NCBI RefSeq assembly: GCF_011801145.1
Contig: NZ_CP046172.1
Span: 868,001-932,000, forward strand
Source of the DNA: Nocardia arthritidis
GTDB taxonomy: Bacteria; Actinomycetota; Actinomycetes; Mycobacteriales; Mycobacteriaceae
Reading direction: 5' to 3'
DNA: 64,000 nucleotides
Part shown: in pieces, positions 43,065-52,378 of the stretch
Layout: each line of letters begins with the position of its first letter
How positions within the stretch are numbered: the first letter of the stretch is position 1
The notes under the pieces: model-generated
Told to the model about the DNA's origin: nothing
Seen by the model: only the letters and a program-made list of their open reading frames with translations
Databases searched by the model: none
Made by a program: the position numbers and the translations under genes

Positions 43065-44294
43065 ATGACCACCGACCCACTGCCCCGCATCGCCGACCGG
43101 ATCTGGCACGACGTATTCCTGCCCGAGGACGTCGCCCATGTGCGCGAGATGGCCCGCGCCGCGGTGGCCGCCCACCTCGCGCCCGTCGCCCGTGAGATCG
43201 CCCAGCGTGAGGAATCGGTGGAGGCGTTCCCGTGGAGCGCGTTCAAGGGATTGGCCGGGGCGGGGTGTTTCGCGGTGCCGTTCGAGGCTCCGTTCGGTGC
43301 GGGCCTGACCCATCTCATGCTGGGCACCTGCATCGTCACCGAAGAGATCGCCTACGAAAGCTCCAGCCTGGCAGGGGTTTACGACGGACAATGCATCCTC
43401 AACGCGCGGGCGTTGTCCTTCGCGCAACCGCACATCCGCGAACAGGTGCTCCCCGGATTGATCTCCGGCGACCTGGTTTTCGCCTTCGCCACCACCGAAC
43501 CCGACGCCTCCAGCGACCTCACCCCCACCGCTCTGAAAACCGTCGCCGCCCGCACCGCCGACAGGTTCGTGATCAACGGCCGCAAACGCTGGATCACCAA
43601 TTCCGTTGTCGCCGACTGGGTGTGCGTACTGTGCCGCGACGGCGACAGCGAGAACGCAACCATGCTGCTGGTCGACATGCGCTCACCCGGTGTGAGTGTC
43701 GGTGCGCCCGACCTGAAAATGGGCCACCGCGGCCAGATCACCGCCGACATCGTTTTCGACAACGTCACCGTGCCCGCCGACCACGCCCTCGGCGAACCCG
43801 GTCGCGGTCTGGCGAGCGCGCTGGCCTCACTGGCCGCCGGGCGAGTCGGCATCGCCGCGGCCGGAGTCGGCGTCGCACAGGCCGCCCTCGACCTGGCGGT
43901 GCAACGCCTGCGCAGCCGACAACTGTTCGGCCGCAAGCTCGGTGAGATGCAGTACTGGCAGTACAAACTCGCCGAACACGCCACCGCCCTCGAGGCCGCC
44001 CGCGCCATGTACCAGAAGGCCGCCGTCCGCCTCGACCGTGGCGACCGCTCCGGCGAACCCGAAGCCTCCATGGCCAAGTCCTACGCCACCCGCCTGGCCA
44101 ACGACCTCGCCCGCGACGCCCTGCAGATCCACGGCGGCTACGGCTTCGCCCGCCAGATCGCCGCCACCGGTGAAACCTACCGCCTCGAGGAGATCTACCG
44201 CGACGCCAAAATCCTCGAGATCTTCGAAGGCGCCAACGAAGTACTCCAATGGGTGATCGCCCGCCAGGTCATAGGCCGCGACATCACCGGCTGA
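43065..44294 (+). CDS. Acyl-CoA dehydrogenase
   Basis: The 409-residue protein is a complete acyl-CoA dehydrogenase. The N-terminal helical domain is followed by FAFATTEPDASSDLTPTALKTVA (FAD/substrate strand) and RFVINGRKRWITNSVVADWV. The C-terminal domain has RQLFGRKLGEMQYWQYKLAEHA and QIHGGYGFARQIAATGETYRLEEIYRDAKILEIFEGANEVLQWVIARQV. The catalytic base would be the Glu in the FEGANEV segment. It is divergent from the MpaB-type oxygenase and probably acts in the same degradation route. Confidence 0.92.
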   Translation: MTTDPLPRIADRIWHDVFLPEDVAHVREMARAAVAAHLAPVAREIAQREESVEAFPWSAFKGLAGAGCFAVPFEAPFGAGLTHLMLGTCIVTEEIAYESSSLAGVYDGQCILNARALSFAQPHIREQVLPGLISGDLVFAFATTEPDASSDLTPTALKTVAARTADRFVINGRKRWITNSVVADWVCVLCRDGDSENATMLLVDMRSPGVSVGAPDLKMGHRGQITADIVFDNVTVPADHALGEPGRGLASALASLAAGRVGIAAAGVGVAQAALDLAVQRLRSRQLFGRKLGEMQYWQYKLAEHATALEAARAMYQKAAVRLDRGDRSGEPEASMAKSYATRLANDLARDALQIHGGYGFARQIAATGETYRLEEIYRDAKILEIFEGANEVLQWVIARQVIGRDITG

Positions 44295-44498
44295 ACCATC
44301 GACCACTGACCAGAACACCCCGCCACGCAGGTGTTTCCCCACCCGACGATTAACACACGGATCATCTCCACCGTCAGTCGCTTCCCACTCATGGGAGTCA
44401 ACCGCACGCACCAGCCGCTTACAAGTCTGTTCGGACCGGCTACTGGACACCCTCCAAAAGATGCTCTGAGCTGGGGTGCTAGCTGACAGCAACCCCCT

Positions 44499-44631
44499 AG
44501 GATGCGAACCTGCGACACGCGACCTGCGGTTTCTTGGTCGCGTAGATCTGCCTGGGAATCGGAACCGTTGCCTGACCTGGGCGAATGATGGTTCCGAGAA
44601 GCGCCCTCGGCAGGATTCGAACCTGCGACAC
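44499..44631. repeat. Direct repeats resembling a tRNA 3' end (candidate attachment site)
   Basis: Copies at 44499-44518 (AGGATGCGAACCTGCGACAC) and 44612-44631 (AGGATTCGAACCTGCGACAC) differ at one base. On the minus strand each reads as a tRNA T-arm (GCAGGTTCG..TCC) with a following acceptor-like strand. No 5' tRNA half is present, so these are tRNA 3'-end copies, as found at integrase attachment sites. The integrase gene ends 80 bases away. No gene is seen in 44295-44710. Confidence 0.65.
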
Positions 44632-44710
44632 CGGCTGTCGCAGTGCCGGATCGGCGTAAGGCCGGGTAGATGGCCATGTCTGGTCGGCCCGTTGCAGGCC
44701 GATTCTCCAC

Positions 44711-46000
44711 TTACTCTCCACTTTGATCTGCCTTTCGGTCCCGTGATTGATGGCTTTGCCGAACTGCTCGGTCGAGCGCTGAGGCGTTCTCGGGGTGAGC
44801 TTTGAACCGCTTCATGTACTTGTCCTGGCTCATCGAAGGCTTGAGGTGGCCGCCCTGGTCGGCGACCTTTCGAGGTGTAAGCCCAGCGTTGTCCAGCTCG
44901 GTGAACACCCATCGGCGGAAGGCGGTCGTGGTGACCCACTCCAGGCCGAGCGCGGCTCGAACCCGTCGCACCTGCCTGTTGAGGTTGTCCGGATCGCGCA
45001 GGGTGCCTGTAGCAGACGGAAAGGTCACGCCGTGCTTGTTGGGATTCTTTTTGTTGCGGGCGAGGCGTTCACGAAGCATAGGAATGGCGTAGCCTGGCAA
45101 GGCCAGTTCGCGATTGCGGTTCTTCGGATCGTTCTCGTAGCTCACACGGACGAGCCCCTTGCCCGGAATCCGCGTGACCTTACCGTCGATGAGTACGACT
45201 TTTCTGTCGAGGTCTATTCCGGTGTCCTTAATGCCGAGAAGTTCCGACTCGCGTAAGCCGGTTGCCGCGAACATGGTGATGGGGTCGGCAAGATCAGCGG
45301 ACTGACAGTACTCGGCGACGGTGGGGGCCTTGTATCTCGACACCTTCGGTACTCCGCCTTTATCGAGCTCCGGGCATGGAAGGTCAGATTCACAGACATC
45401 TATGAGTAATTGAGTTACCTCATCTGCCTCGAACTGCCGTGGCTTCTCCTTCTTCGCCCCGGCGATTGGGCTGGTCTCGCGTACGGGGTTGACCTTTCCG
45501 AAACCGTCGACGAATCGGCAGGCCAGCCCGAACATGCCGCTGAGCACGGTTCGGGTTGTGATCGCGTTGGCAATACCGTGTTTCGTCTGGACTGTGTCCA
45601 GGAACGTCTCGAGGCGAGGCGTGCTATTGGCTTCGTTCAGCGTGAGGCCGCCGAGCCCGTCCAAGATAAACTTGGACACGTCCGTATAGCGCGAGATCGT
45701 GTCTGGCGCCTTACCATCCTTCTCGAGTTTCTTGAGGTACTTCTCCCACAGTTTTCGTACGGTCGAGTCCAAACTGAGTTCCGCACCAACGCTTCGGACG
45801 CGGTTCTCTAGGTGATCCAGGAGTTCCTGCTCGGCAGCTGCGCCGTATTTGTCGCGAACTCCTTCAGGTGAATACTTTCGAGCCCGTCTACGCTCCCCGT
45901 CGTGATCGCGGATGTAGCATTCTGCGTACCAGTAATTGGTTTCGACCTGTTTGCGGTTGATATGTCCCCATTTGCCGACTTTTCTGCGCGGTCTCGGCAT
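44711..46000 (-). CDS. int: Tyrosine recombinase/integrase
   Basis: The 429-residue protein starts at MPRPRRKVGKWGH, with GGGAGGG upstream; the longer open frame is out of character. It has an N-terminal Arm-type region, a SAM-like core-binding domain (about 95-190) and a catalytic domain. The domain carries Arg in MFAATGLRESELLGI, TAFRRWVFTELDNAGLTPRKVADQGGH and the nucleophile Tyr in KPSMSQDKYM. The usual HxxR box reads TAFR here, so the His is replaced. It belongs to actinobacterial ICE/phage integrases, and the tRNA-like repeats beside it mark an island end. Confidence 0.88.
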   Translation of the reverse strand: MPRPRRKVGKWGHINRKQVETNYWYAECYIRDHDGERRRARKYSPEGVRDKYGAAAEQELLDHLENRVRSVGAELSLDSTVRKLWEKYLKKLEKDGKAPDTISRYTDVSKFILDGLGGLTLNEANSTPRLETFLDTVQTKHGIANAITTRTVLSGMFGLACRFVDGFGKVNPVRETSPIAGAKKEKPRQFEADEVTQLLIDVCESDLPCPELDKGGVPKVSRYKAPTVAEYCQSADLADPITMFAATGLRESELLGIKDTGIDLDRKVVLIDGKVTRIPGKGLVRVSYENDPKNRNRELALPGYAIPMLRERLARNKKNPNKHGVTFPSATGTLRDPDNLNRQVRRVRAALGLEWVTTTAFRRWVFTELDNAGLTPRKVADQGGHLKPSMSQDKYMKRFKAHPENASALDRAVRQSHQSRDRKADQSGE

Positions 46001-46101
46001 ACCAAGGCCCTCCCCTCGCAAACTTATCGCTACCGATCTCCGGGGCGAGTCAACCTTCGAGCCCAGGGAGATACAAGATCGAAAAAGTAGCTGTGCGATA
46101 G

Positions 46102-47187
46102 CTATCGCTCGTTGGGGTTCGGTTTCCGATGTTGGAGGTTGGCGTGGTAATCGCGACCGTGAGCCGGAGCATCGTCGGCGCGGAAGAACTGGCCGATGGC
46201 GAGACGCTTTCCGCGGCATCCTCGATATGGCGAAAGAACAATTCGGGTCGGCGTGTAACCCATCTCGTGGTTGAGCGCGCGCACGACGCCTTCGTCGGGT
46301 GCGACTGCCGTCGCCAGTCGGGCACGATCCTCGGGAGGGAAGATCTCGTCCGGCGCGTGGTTCCAGTCGATCCACGGCGGGGGATCGGTGAGCCAGGTTA
46401 CGACCGTGCCATCCGCAATGTGAACAACGCCGAGATAGGTGCCCGCCGTCCGGTGGTATTCGCGGAAAGCTTCCTGCTCCAGAGTCGGATGGAGCGGCCG
46501 GGCCGCGTCGGACGTTAGATCTTCCAGCAGCGCCCAAGCGCCAATCGCTTCGTGGTCGTGTCGCGCGCGAATGGTTGCCTGCCAGAGCATTTCGTGACCA
46601 TCGGCGTGCTGAACGGTGCCGGTGCTCTGGAGGCGGCCGTGTGGATGCGGGTTGTAGAGAAGGTTGAAGACGGCTTCATGGTGGTCGAACCGTGTGGTGC
46701 TGCGCCAAAACATAGCGAGCGGCAGCTCTGGAGTGAACTTCTCGTCAGGTGTACCGCTCATTCGCGTGCAGTCGGCGGTCAGGTGCACGAGCTTGTTCGG
46801 TAGATCCCATGTCACGCCGGTGACCCGGTGGGGTTCTGGTGGATCCTCATCGACAGGACCGAGCCAGAACTGAACTCCGTGCACCCGATTCTGTGGACCC
46901 ATGACCGGGAGCGTGTGCAGCACCCACTTGTTCTTCCCTTGACCGAACAGCGCGTTGGTCGGCTCACCGCGGTCGCGAGTGGCCACGATGTGGCGACTGA
47001 CCGAGTCGGGCGTGATCGCGGTTCCCATCCGCGCCGCGTTGATCGCGCGCTGGAGGAACCGTTCGAGGACCACGAAGTCGCGACCGACACCGCCGTGTGA
47101 GACGACGGTAGGGTCGACGGCTGGATCGAGTGTCTCGACCACCGTCCAAGGTGTCCGCGCTGCCTTGACCTTGCGAGTGATGCACAT
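46102..47187 (-). CDS. Protein of unknown function, paralogue of 48987-49982
   Basis: The 361-residue protein starts at MCITRKVKAARTPW, with GGGAGG upstream. It has no signal peptide or membrane helix. Its middle (RVHGVQFWLGP...GVTWDLPNKLVHLT) and later parts (VQHADGHEMLWQATIRAR...ALLEDLT, VTWLTDPPPWIDW) align by eye with the protein at 48987. Both resemble the PAS/GAF-like DUF5593-type proteins of Nocardia and Mycobacterium, whose function is not established. It is divergent from the P450. A sensory or partner role for the P450 is only a guess. Confidence 0.65.
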   Translation of the reverse strand: MCITRKVKAARTPWTVVETLDPAVDPTVVSHGGVGRDFVVLERFLQRAINAARMGTAITPDSVSRHIVATRDRGEPTNALFGQGKNKWVLHTLPVMGPQNRVHGVQFWLGPVDEDPPEPHRVTGVTWDLPNKLVHLTADCTRMSGTPDEKFTPELPLAMFWRSTTRFDHHEAVFNLLYNPHPHGRLQSTGTVQHADGHEMLWQATIRARHDHEAIGAWALLEDLTSDAARPLHPTLEQEAFREYHRTAGTYLGVVHIADGTVVTWLTDPPPWIDWNHAPDEIFPPEDRARLATAVAPDEGVVRALNHEMGYTPTRIVLSPYRGCRGKRLAIGQFFRADDAPAHGRDYHANLQHRKPNPNER

Positions 47188-47563
47188 CGTTGGACCTCCC
47201 TCGACATCAGATAGCGTCGGTCGTGACGCTGTGCGACTGACGTGTCGGCGGAGTCCAAGTCGCGCCACGCGAAGCCCAGCGGGCGGTTCGCATGATCGCC
47301 GAGATCGGCCGATTGATGGCCGGAATGGCGGGTGGCTGTGGCTGACATGGTTCCTCGCGGCGGTCGCTCCAACTCGGACGGGGAGGAAGCAGTAGCTCGT
47401 CTCCGCATCGAGGTGGAATTAGCGTCACGGCCAGGGGAATCAGCCACCCAGCACATACGCAGTGAACCACAATGTGATCTTCGTCGCAACCCAGTAAGAG
47501 ATGGAAGCTATTACTGAGTGGGTTAATGGCGCAGGTCACACTTCGACATGAGAGGCTGAATGT

Positions 47564-48952
47564 ATGGGTTCAAGATCACCTATCGCGATTGAAGAACTTC
47601 CTCACGCGCCGGGAAGGCTGCCGCTGCTAGGTGATCTCACGAGCGTCGACCGCAAGCGGCCCACCCAGCATGAGCTGCACCTTGCTCACGATCTGGGGCT
47701 CGGTCCCATTTTTCAGCGCAAGATATTCAGGTCGCGGCTGGTGATCGTGTCCGGAGCTCGCCTCGCGGCGCAGTGTCTGGACGAAGCGCATTGGGCTCGC
47801 GCCCTGGTCGGACCGGGTGCCAGCTTGCGGCGCGTGACCGCGCATGGTCTTTTTACCGCGCGTAGCAGTGACCCCCTCTGGGGACGGGCCCGTCGCATCC
47901 TTGGACCTGGATTCAGCCAAGCCGCGATGAGGGCGTATCACCACGCGATGCAGACCGTTGCTGATGACCTGATCATCGAGTGGACCGCCGAGCGAGGGCC
48001 GATCGACACGCATTCCGCGATGACGCGGGCGACGCTCGAAGTCATCGGTCGTGCGGGATTCTCGCGTGACTTGGGCTTGTTCAAAAGCGGTCCGGGTAGT
48101 AGCGAATCGCGGATGTTCGTCAACGCCCTCGCGGCAACGCTGCAATGGGCGTCCGAAGCGACCAACGACCTGCCAGTAATCGGTGGAGTCCGTAATCGGT
48201 TGCGCGAGAGCAATGTCCGGCGTGATATCCAAACGCTGCACCGGTATGTCGATGCGATGATCGCCGAGCGGAAAGCGCGGCCCACCGACGACGATGACCT
48301 GCTCAACCTCATGCTCACCACCGCCGACCCGGACACCGGTGAACAACTTCCCGCCGAAAACATCCGTGATCAGGTGCTCACCTTCCTCGTTGCTGGACAT
48401 GAAACCACCGCCGCGCTCCTCGAAGTGGCGCTGCACTATCTGGCTACCGACAGTCATTTGCAAGCTGAGTTACGCGAGGAGATCCAGCGCCGCAGTGGAA
48501 CCGACTACGAGGCGGTCGCCGGAATGCGCCTGATTCGGCAGGTCATCAACGAATGCCTGCGGCTGTGGCCACCGGTTCCAGGCTTCTTCCGACTTGCGCG
48601 GACTGATCAAGACCTCGGCGGCTACCGGATCCCCGCCGGCCGAGCGGTATTCGTTCTCGCCTTGGCGGCTCAGCGCGACACCGAGGTCTGGGGCCCCAAA
48701 GCAGTCGAGTTCGACCCGCATCGATTCGACCCGCCTCGGTTGCGCGAGTACCCGGATCGTTTCCTGCAACCGTGGGGCACCGGCCCTCGGGCCTGCATCG
48801 GCCGAGCGTTCGCCACCCATGAGGCCACGTTGCTGCTCGCACGGATTCTCGATGAGTTCGTGCTGAGCAGCGCCGACGGTCCAATGGTGATGCAGGAGCG
48901 TGGGACATTGCGGCCCAAGCCTTTTCAGCTGAGTGCGATTCGACGGACGTAG
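47564..48952 (+). CDS. Cytochrome P450 (CYP102-like heme domain)
   Basis: The 462-residue monooxygenase has the I-helix oxygen-activation motif LTFLVAGHETTAALLEVAL, the K-helix E-x-x-R in VINECLRLWPPVPGFFR, and the heme loop FLQPWGTGPRACIGRAFA. The thiolate Cys is in RACIG, and Trp stands in for the usual Phe. Overall order and length resemble the heme domain of CYP102/fatty-acid hydroxylase-like P450s, with no reductase fused and no ferredoxin beside it. It lies between two paralogous proteins, 2 kb from a terpenoid operon, so a tailoring role is possible. The 47188-47563 promoter region shows nothing else. Confidence 0.92.
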   Translation: MGSRSPIAIEELPHAPGRLPLLGDLTSVDRKRPTQHELHLAHDLGLGPIFQRKIFRSRLVIVSGARLAAQCLDEAHWARALVGPGASLRRVTAHGLFTARSSDPLWGRARRILGPGFSQAAMRAYHHAMQTVADDLIIEWTAERGPIDTHSAMTRATLEVIGRAGFSRDLGLFKSGPGSSESRMFVNALAATLQWASEATNDLPVIGGVRNRLRESNVRRDIQTLHRYVDAMIAERKARPTDDDDLLNLMLTTADPDTGEQLPAENIRDQVLTFLVAGHETTAALLEVALHYLATDSHLQAELREEIQRRSGTDYEAVAGMRLIRQVINECLRLWPPVPGFFRLARTDQDLGGYRIPAGRAVFVLALAAQRDTEVWGPKAVEFDPHRFDPPRLREYPDRFLQPWGTGPRACIGRAFATHEATLLLARILDEFVLSSADGPMVMQERGTLRPKPFQLSAIRRT

Positions 48953-48986
48953 GTGAAATCCGAGATATTGGAGGAGGTAGGACGCG

Positions 48987-49982
48987 ATGACTTGGTTCCT
49001 TATCGAAGCACTGGCGCCCATCACCGAACCCATGACGATCATCGCGAAAGACGGTCAACCTCGTGAGTGGAGCAGTATCAAGCGGCTCGACCGCGACGAA
49101 GGCGTGGACCTCATCGACACGCTCGATTGGGTCCGTCGAAGTGGTTCTCATATCCAGCAAGTAGCGCGTGGGCGCACAGGCCAACGCCGAGTCGAAGCCG
49201 TGCCGATCATCGGTCCCGACGACGACGTCTATGGCATCCATCTATGGATCGGTGAACCGCACCAGGCAACGCCGCTAACCCGGCCTGCCGCCGGAATCTC
49301 TTGGTCGCTCGGTGAGCTCCAGATCAACCAGCGCCTCGAATCCTGGATGATGAGCACCGACGACGCCGACGGATTCAAACGAGTCCGCTCACCGGGGGAG
49401 TTCTTCCGGAAGGTCGTGCGATTCGACCACGTCTCCGAACTAATTCAGCTCGCAACGAATCCGAAGCCCGACGCAATGTTTGCCACCACCATCACCGTCC
49501 TACACGACCGCGGCCATCTGATGAACTGGCAAATAGTCGGCCGTGGGCGCGCCGATGAACGCCACACCGGCATGCGCGGACTGACGCACGACATCACCGA
49601 CGTCGCACCGGCAGCGATCGGCCCGCTCGAAACCCTCGGCTTGGCCACCGAGCCGGGGGAGGACGCGCCCGCAGCTGCCCTGCTCGCGTTCCCACCGACA
49701 TCGCCAACTCCGGTGATAGCTAATTGGATTGGCAAAGTCCCCGCCTGGATCGACTGGCAGCGTGAAGGCGACACTGAACTCATCCACCACGATGACTGGG
49801 CCGGTTTGTGTCGGACCACAGTCATGCTCGAAGCTGGGCTGCCGGATGGTGAAGCTGTTACGTCGGCGCGAATCCGAGCCCACACGGCCTCCGGTTGGCA
49901 GCCAGTCACGATCACTTCTCGCCGATACCCAGGCGAAGTCGGCAGTCGTCTCCACATCATTCGAATCACCAAGGCCGACTAG
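48987..49982 (+). CDS. Protein of unknown function, paralogue of 46102-47187
   Basis: The 331-residue protein lies 34 bases after the P450 on the same strand, with GGAGGAGG upstream. It shares with the protein at 46102 the motifs VYGIHLWIGEP / GISWSLGELQ, a VRFDHVSELIQLATNP segment (VRFDH versus TRFDH), LHDRGHLMNWQIVGRGR, and PAWIDWQ. Both are soluble and PAS-like in appearance. It is probably co-transcribed with the P450. No function is assigned. Confidence 0.65.
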   Translation: MTWFLIEALAPITEPMTIIAKDGQPREWSSIKRLDRDEGVDLIDTLDWVRRSGSHIQQVARGRTGQRRVEAVPIIGPDDDVYGIHLWIGEPHQATPLTRPAAGISWSLGELQINQRLESWMMSTDDADGFKRVRSPGEFFRKVVRFDHVSELIQLATNPKPDAMFATTITVLHDRGHLMNWQIVGRGRADERHTGMRGLTHDITDVAPAAIGPLETLGLATEPGEDAPAAALLAFPPTSPTPVIANWIGKVPAWIDWQREGDTELIHHDDWAGLCRTTVMLEAGLPDGEAVTSARIRAHTASGWQPVTITSRRYPGEVGSRLHIIRITKAD

Positions 49983-49990
49983 CGATTTCG

Positions 49991-50228
49991 CTACTGAGAC
50001 TCAATCTGTGATGTTGTCATGGTGAGCCCGGAGCGAGGCCGGTTTCGGTGACAGCCATCGATCAAGGTGGCGGGGTATTGGATGCGGCGCAGACCGCGCC
50101 GAAGGATGTTCGGCAAGTGGTTGGGGGTCGGTGATGATCCGATTGGTCAGCGGGCTGCGGCGCAGTAGCGACCAGATCCCTTCAACCGGGTTGAGTTCGG
50201 GCGCGCAGGATGGCAGCTGGAAAACCCG
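49991..50228 (-). pseudogene. IS630-family transposase 3' remnant
   Basis: The minus strand reads VFQLPSCAPELNPVEGIWSLLRR, the C-terminal DDE motif (Glu in NPVEG) of IS630-type transposases. Further on, in a different frame, it reads RRGLRRIQYPATLIDGC, the expected C-terminus. A frameshift near 50115 separates them and the 5' two-thirds are absent, so it is a dead fragment. Confidence 0.75.
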
Positions 50229-50378
50229 CGGACGGTGTACCGCACAGCGGCCCGACGAGCGTCAACCCCGCGCCACCCATTTAACTTCGGTAACTGGACA
50301 GACCCTGTGTATAAGTGGGTGTCAGCGCTCACGAAAATCCCCGGTTGAGCCGGTTTCACACGGCAAAGGGGGAAATGG

Positions 50379-50406
50379 CTGAGGAACGGCAGGGGCCGTT
50401 CCTCAG
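50379..50406 (-). terminator. Strong terminator ending the mevalonate/terpene operon
   Basis: CTGAGGAACGGC (50379-50390) pairs perfectly with GCCGTTCCTCAG (50395-50406) across a 4-base loop, 9 bases after the last gene of the minus-strand operon. The 50230-50378 stretch shows no gene. Confidence 0.85.
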
Positions 50407-50414
50407 ATGCTCGG

Positions 50415-52310
50415 TCAGGCCGGAACAGCCGTGTGCCGGGCGAGAACACAATCCCAGTCCGGTATTCGATCGGCGATGTTAGCTCCATGTCGAATACTGC
50501 CGCACCGCATGTTAATCCGCATGCGGGAACCGTGTATGAACGCGCTCCAGGTCAGTCCGGTCAGTCGCTCTGCGTCTCCGTCCAGATAGTCGATCAACGC
50601 CACAGCAAACTCGTCGATGCAGGATTTCCAGAGGTTGTCGACGATTTCGGCGCTGCTTGTCTCGCTTACCGCGGCGAGGGTTGCTTCCTCGATGAGATTG
50701 TCACCGTCCGATGCCCTGCTTATAAATCCCTGAGTCGAGTTCACGATTCTCGAGCACACGTCGTCATAGCTACTGGAACGCAGTTGGTCGATGTCGACCT
50801 CCGGTACGCATTCCTCCAACACTTGTATGGCATCCGCCCACGCATCCCCGCATCTCGGTTCGAGGTGCGACCCACGAGCATTGAGGAGATCGCGAAACAT
50901 CCCGAATGCATATGAGCGCGGAACCCCACACCCAGCGACCGCTGCGGCCAGGTGCGTGCATTCAGAGGTTCTCACATCGAGGAGAATGTACACAACCATC
51001 AGTATCAGGCACTCGGCCACGCACTCCGGGCATTCCCCGTTTCGCAGAGCGGAGCCGAGCACATAGACACTGTTGATACAGATCCCTTTCGACACATCGT
51101 ATCGAACATCCAGCAGATCGTGCGATATGGTCGCCGCCATTTGAGCCAGCTCGTAATGATGTGGCAGCACAGCCGAATCGCCCATGGAGGCAACCAATTC
51201 AATGATGGGATGCAGTGCCAGCATGCACGCGCGCCTCAATGCGAAGCCGTACCAGTCGGAAACGGTGGTCGACCTGTAGCTGAGCTGTGTGTGATATAGC
51301 TGCAGCTCTCTCATCAACTCGTTGACCTGTGAAACGCAGATAACACCATCGATCGAATTCCATGCGCCGGTCGTCCGCCATCGCCGGAAGGTGTCGATCA
51401 CCTTAGGCAAGGGCCCGGATTCGCTGATGACTGTATGTTCGCGATGATCGTCTGTATATCCGGTGAGCCCTAGCGTCACAACCAACGCAACGCAGCATGG
51501 GTCCGCGGTCATGGGCAGCATCAAGCACGTGTATGTTTGCGCGTGCTCGACGACGTTCCGCTCGATCGGGTCGAGACTGCTTGCCTGAAGTTTCTCGCAT
51601 AGGCGCTGGTGGTGGATCGAGGGTATCGGGCGACTGCGGCCGTTCGCGCCACCCTTCCAGGCAAGTCGCGTTGCGGCACTGTCTCTTCGTGCGCATTCGT
51701 CGGCCGCTACGCTGGCGATCAACGTACCGTACGCCGACTCGTGAAGAATTTCCGAGCATGTGAATGCAGGATTTACGCTTCGGCGATAAAACCCATTTTC
51801 CATTTCGGGGTCGGCACGCCAGATCAGTTCATATCGGACGACGTCATCGTGATTTATTGCTCGACGCACTTCCGATGCGACCAATATTCTCCTCTCTTCG
51901 AGGGGGCTCGTCTCTTGTGGATCTTCCTTTACGCTGTTCGCCGGCTGCGTATTCGGCAGGTCATCGATGTGACCAACATGCCATATGTGTAGCCCGCTCT
52001 GATATGTCACCAACGCCGACTCGCCCTTGAACCATATGCTGTGCACGGTTCCCACTTCTGGCAGATCAAGGAAATCATTCCGATCCACGCAACTGGGCAG
52101 AATGCGACCGACATCCGATGGACAATTAACAAACCAGCCATCGTATCCCCGGACATGTATTGCTGCCGCAATATCGTGACAGCGACGACGGAGATATTCG
52201 TGTACTTCACAGTTCCCGTTGCTGTCGTATTCGCACCGACAGTCGAGATTGCATCGTCTGACATCATCACCTTGAGATGCCCGCCAGATGATCCGATCGT
52301 CAATATTCAT
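50415..52310 (-). CDS. Divergent class I terpene synthase-like protein with N-terminal extension
   Basis: The 631-residue protein starts at MNIDDRIIW, 8 bases after GAGGA. The last ~370 residues fit the class I terpene synthase plan. LMLPMTADPCCVALVVTLGL leads to the Asp-rich DDHRE, an Arg pair in WYGFALRRA could sense diphosphate, and HDLLDVRYD stands where NDxxSxxxE is expected, 110 residues after the first motif. INSVYVL and an ECVAE helix follow, as in that family. The second motif is altered (His for Asn, Asp for Ser and Glu). The first ~230 residues, Cys-rich (RRCNLDCRCEYDSNGNC), match nothing I know. It is last in the mevalonate/GGPP operon and AT-richer than it. Function is inferred. 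Confidence 0.6.
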   Translation of the reverse strand: MNIDDRIIWRASQGDDVRRCNLDCRCEYDSNGNCEVHEYLRRRCHDIAAAIHVRGYDGWFVNCPSDVGRILPSCVDRNDFLDLPEVGTVHSIWFKGESALVTYQSGLHIWHVGHIDDLPNTQPANSVKEDPQETSPLEERRILVASEVRRAINHDDVVRYELIWRADPEMENGFYRRSVNPAFTCSEILHESAYGTLIASVAADECARRDSAATRLAWKGGANGRSRPIPSIHHQRLCEKLQASSLDPIERNVVEHAQTYTCLMLPMTADPCCVALVVTLGLTGYTDDHREHTVISESGPLPKVIDTFRRWRTTGAWNSIDGVICVSQVNELMRELQLYHTQLSYRSTTVSDWYGFALRRACMLALHPIIELVASMGDSAVLPHHYELAQMAATISHDLLDVRYDVSKGICINSVYVLGSALRNGECPECVAECLILMVVYILLDVRTSECTHLAAAVAGCGVPRSYAFGMFRDLLNARGSHLEPRCGDAWADAIQVLEECVPEVDIDQLRSSSYDDVCSRIVNSTQGFISRASDGDNLIEEATLAAVSETSSAEIVDNLWKSCIDEFAVALIDYLDGDAERLTGLTWSAFIHGSRMRINMRCGSIRHGANIADRIPDWDCVLARHTAVPA

Positions 52311-52378
52311 TCTAGCGTTCCTCGATCGACTGAATGTTATGGCATGTCGCCCCAGAACCTCTCGGAAGAGGTTGTAAA

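Noticed and set aside
44601..44680. Possible tRNA gene on the minus strand
   Set aside because: Only the T-arm and 3' acceptor-like strand are present. The sequence upstream does not form a D-arm, anticodon arm or matching 5' acceptor, so it was kept as an attachment-site repeat.
46001..46537. N-terminal extension of the integrase frame
   Set aside because: It is Arg/Ser/Pro-rich, overlaps the end of the next gene, and an excellent ribosome site precedes the internal ATG at 46000.
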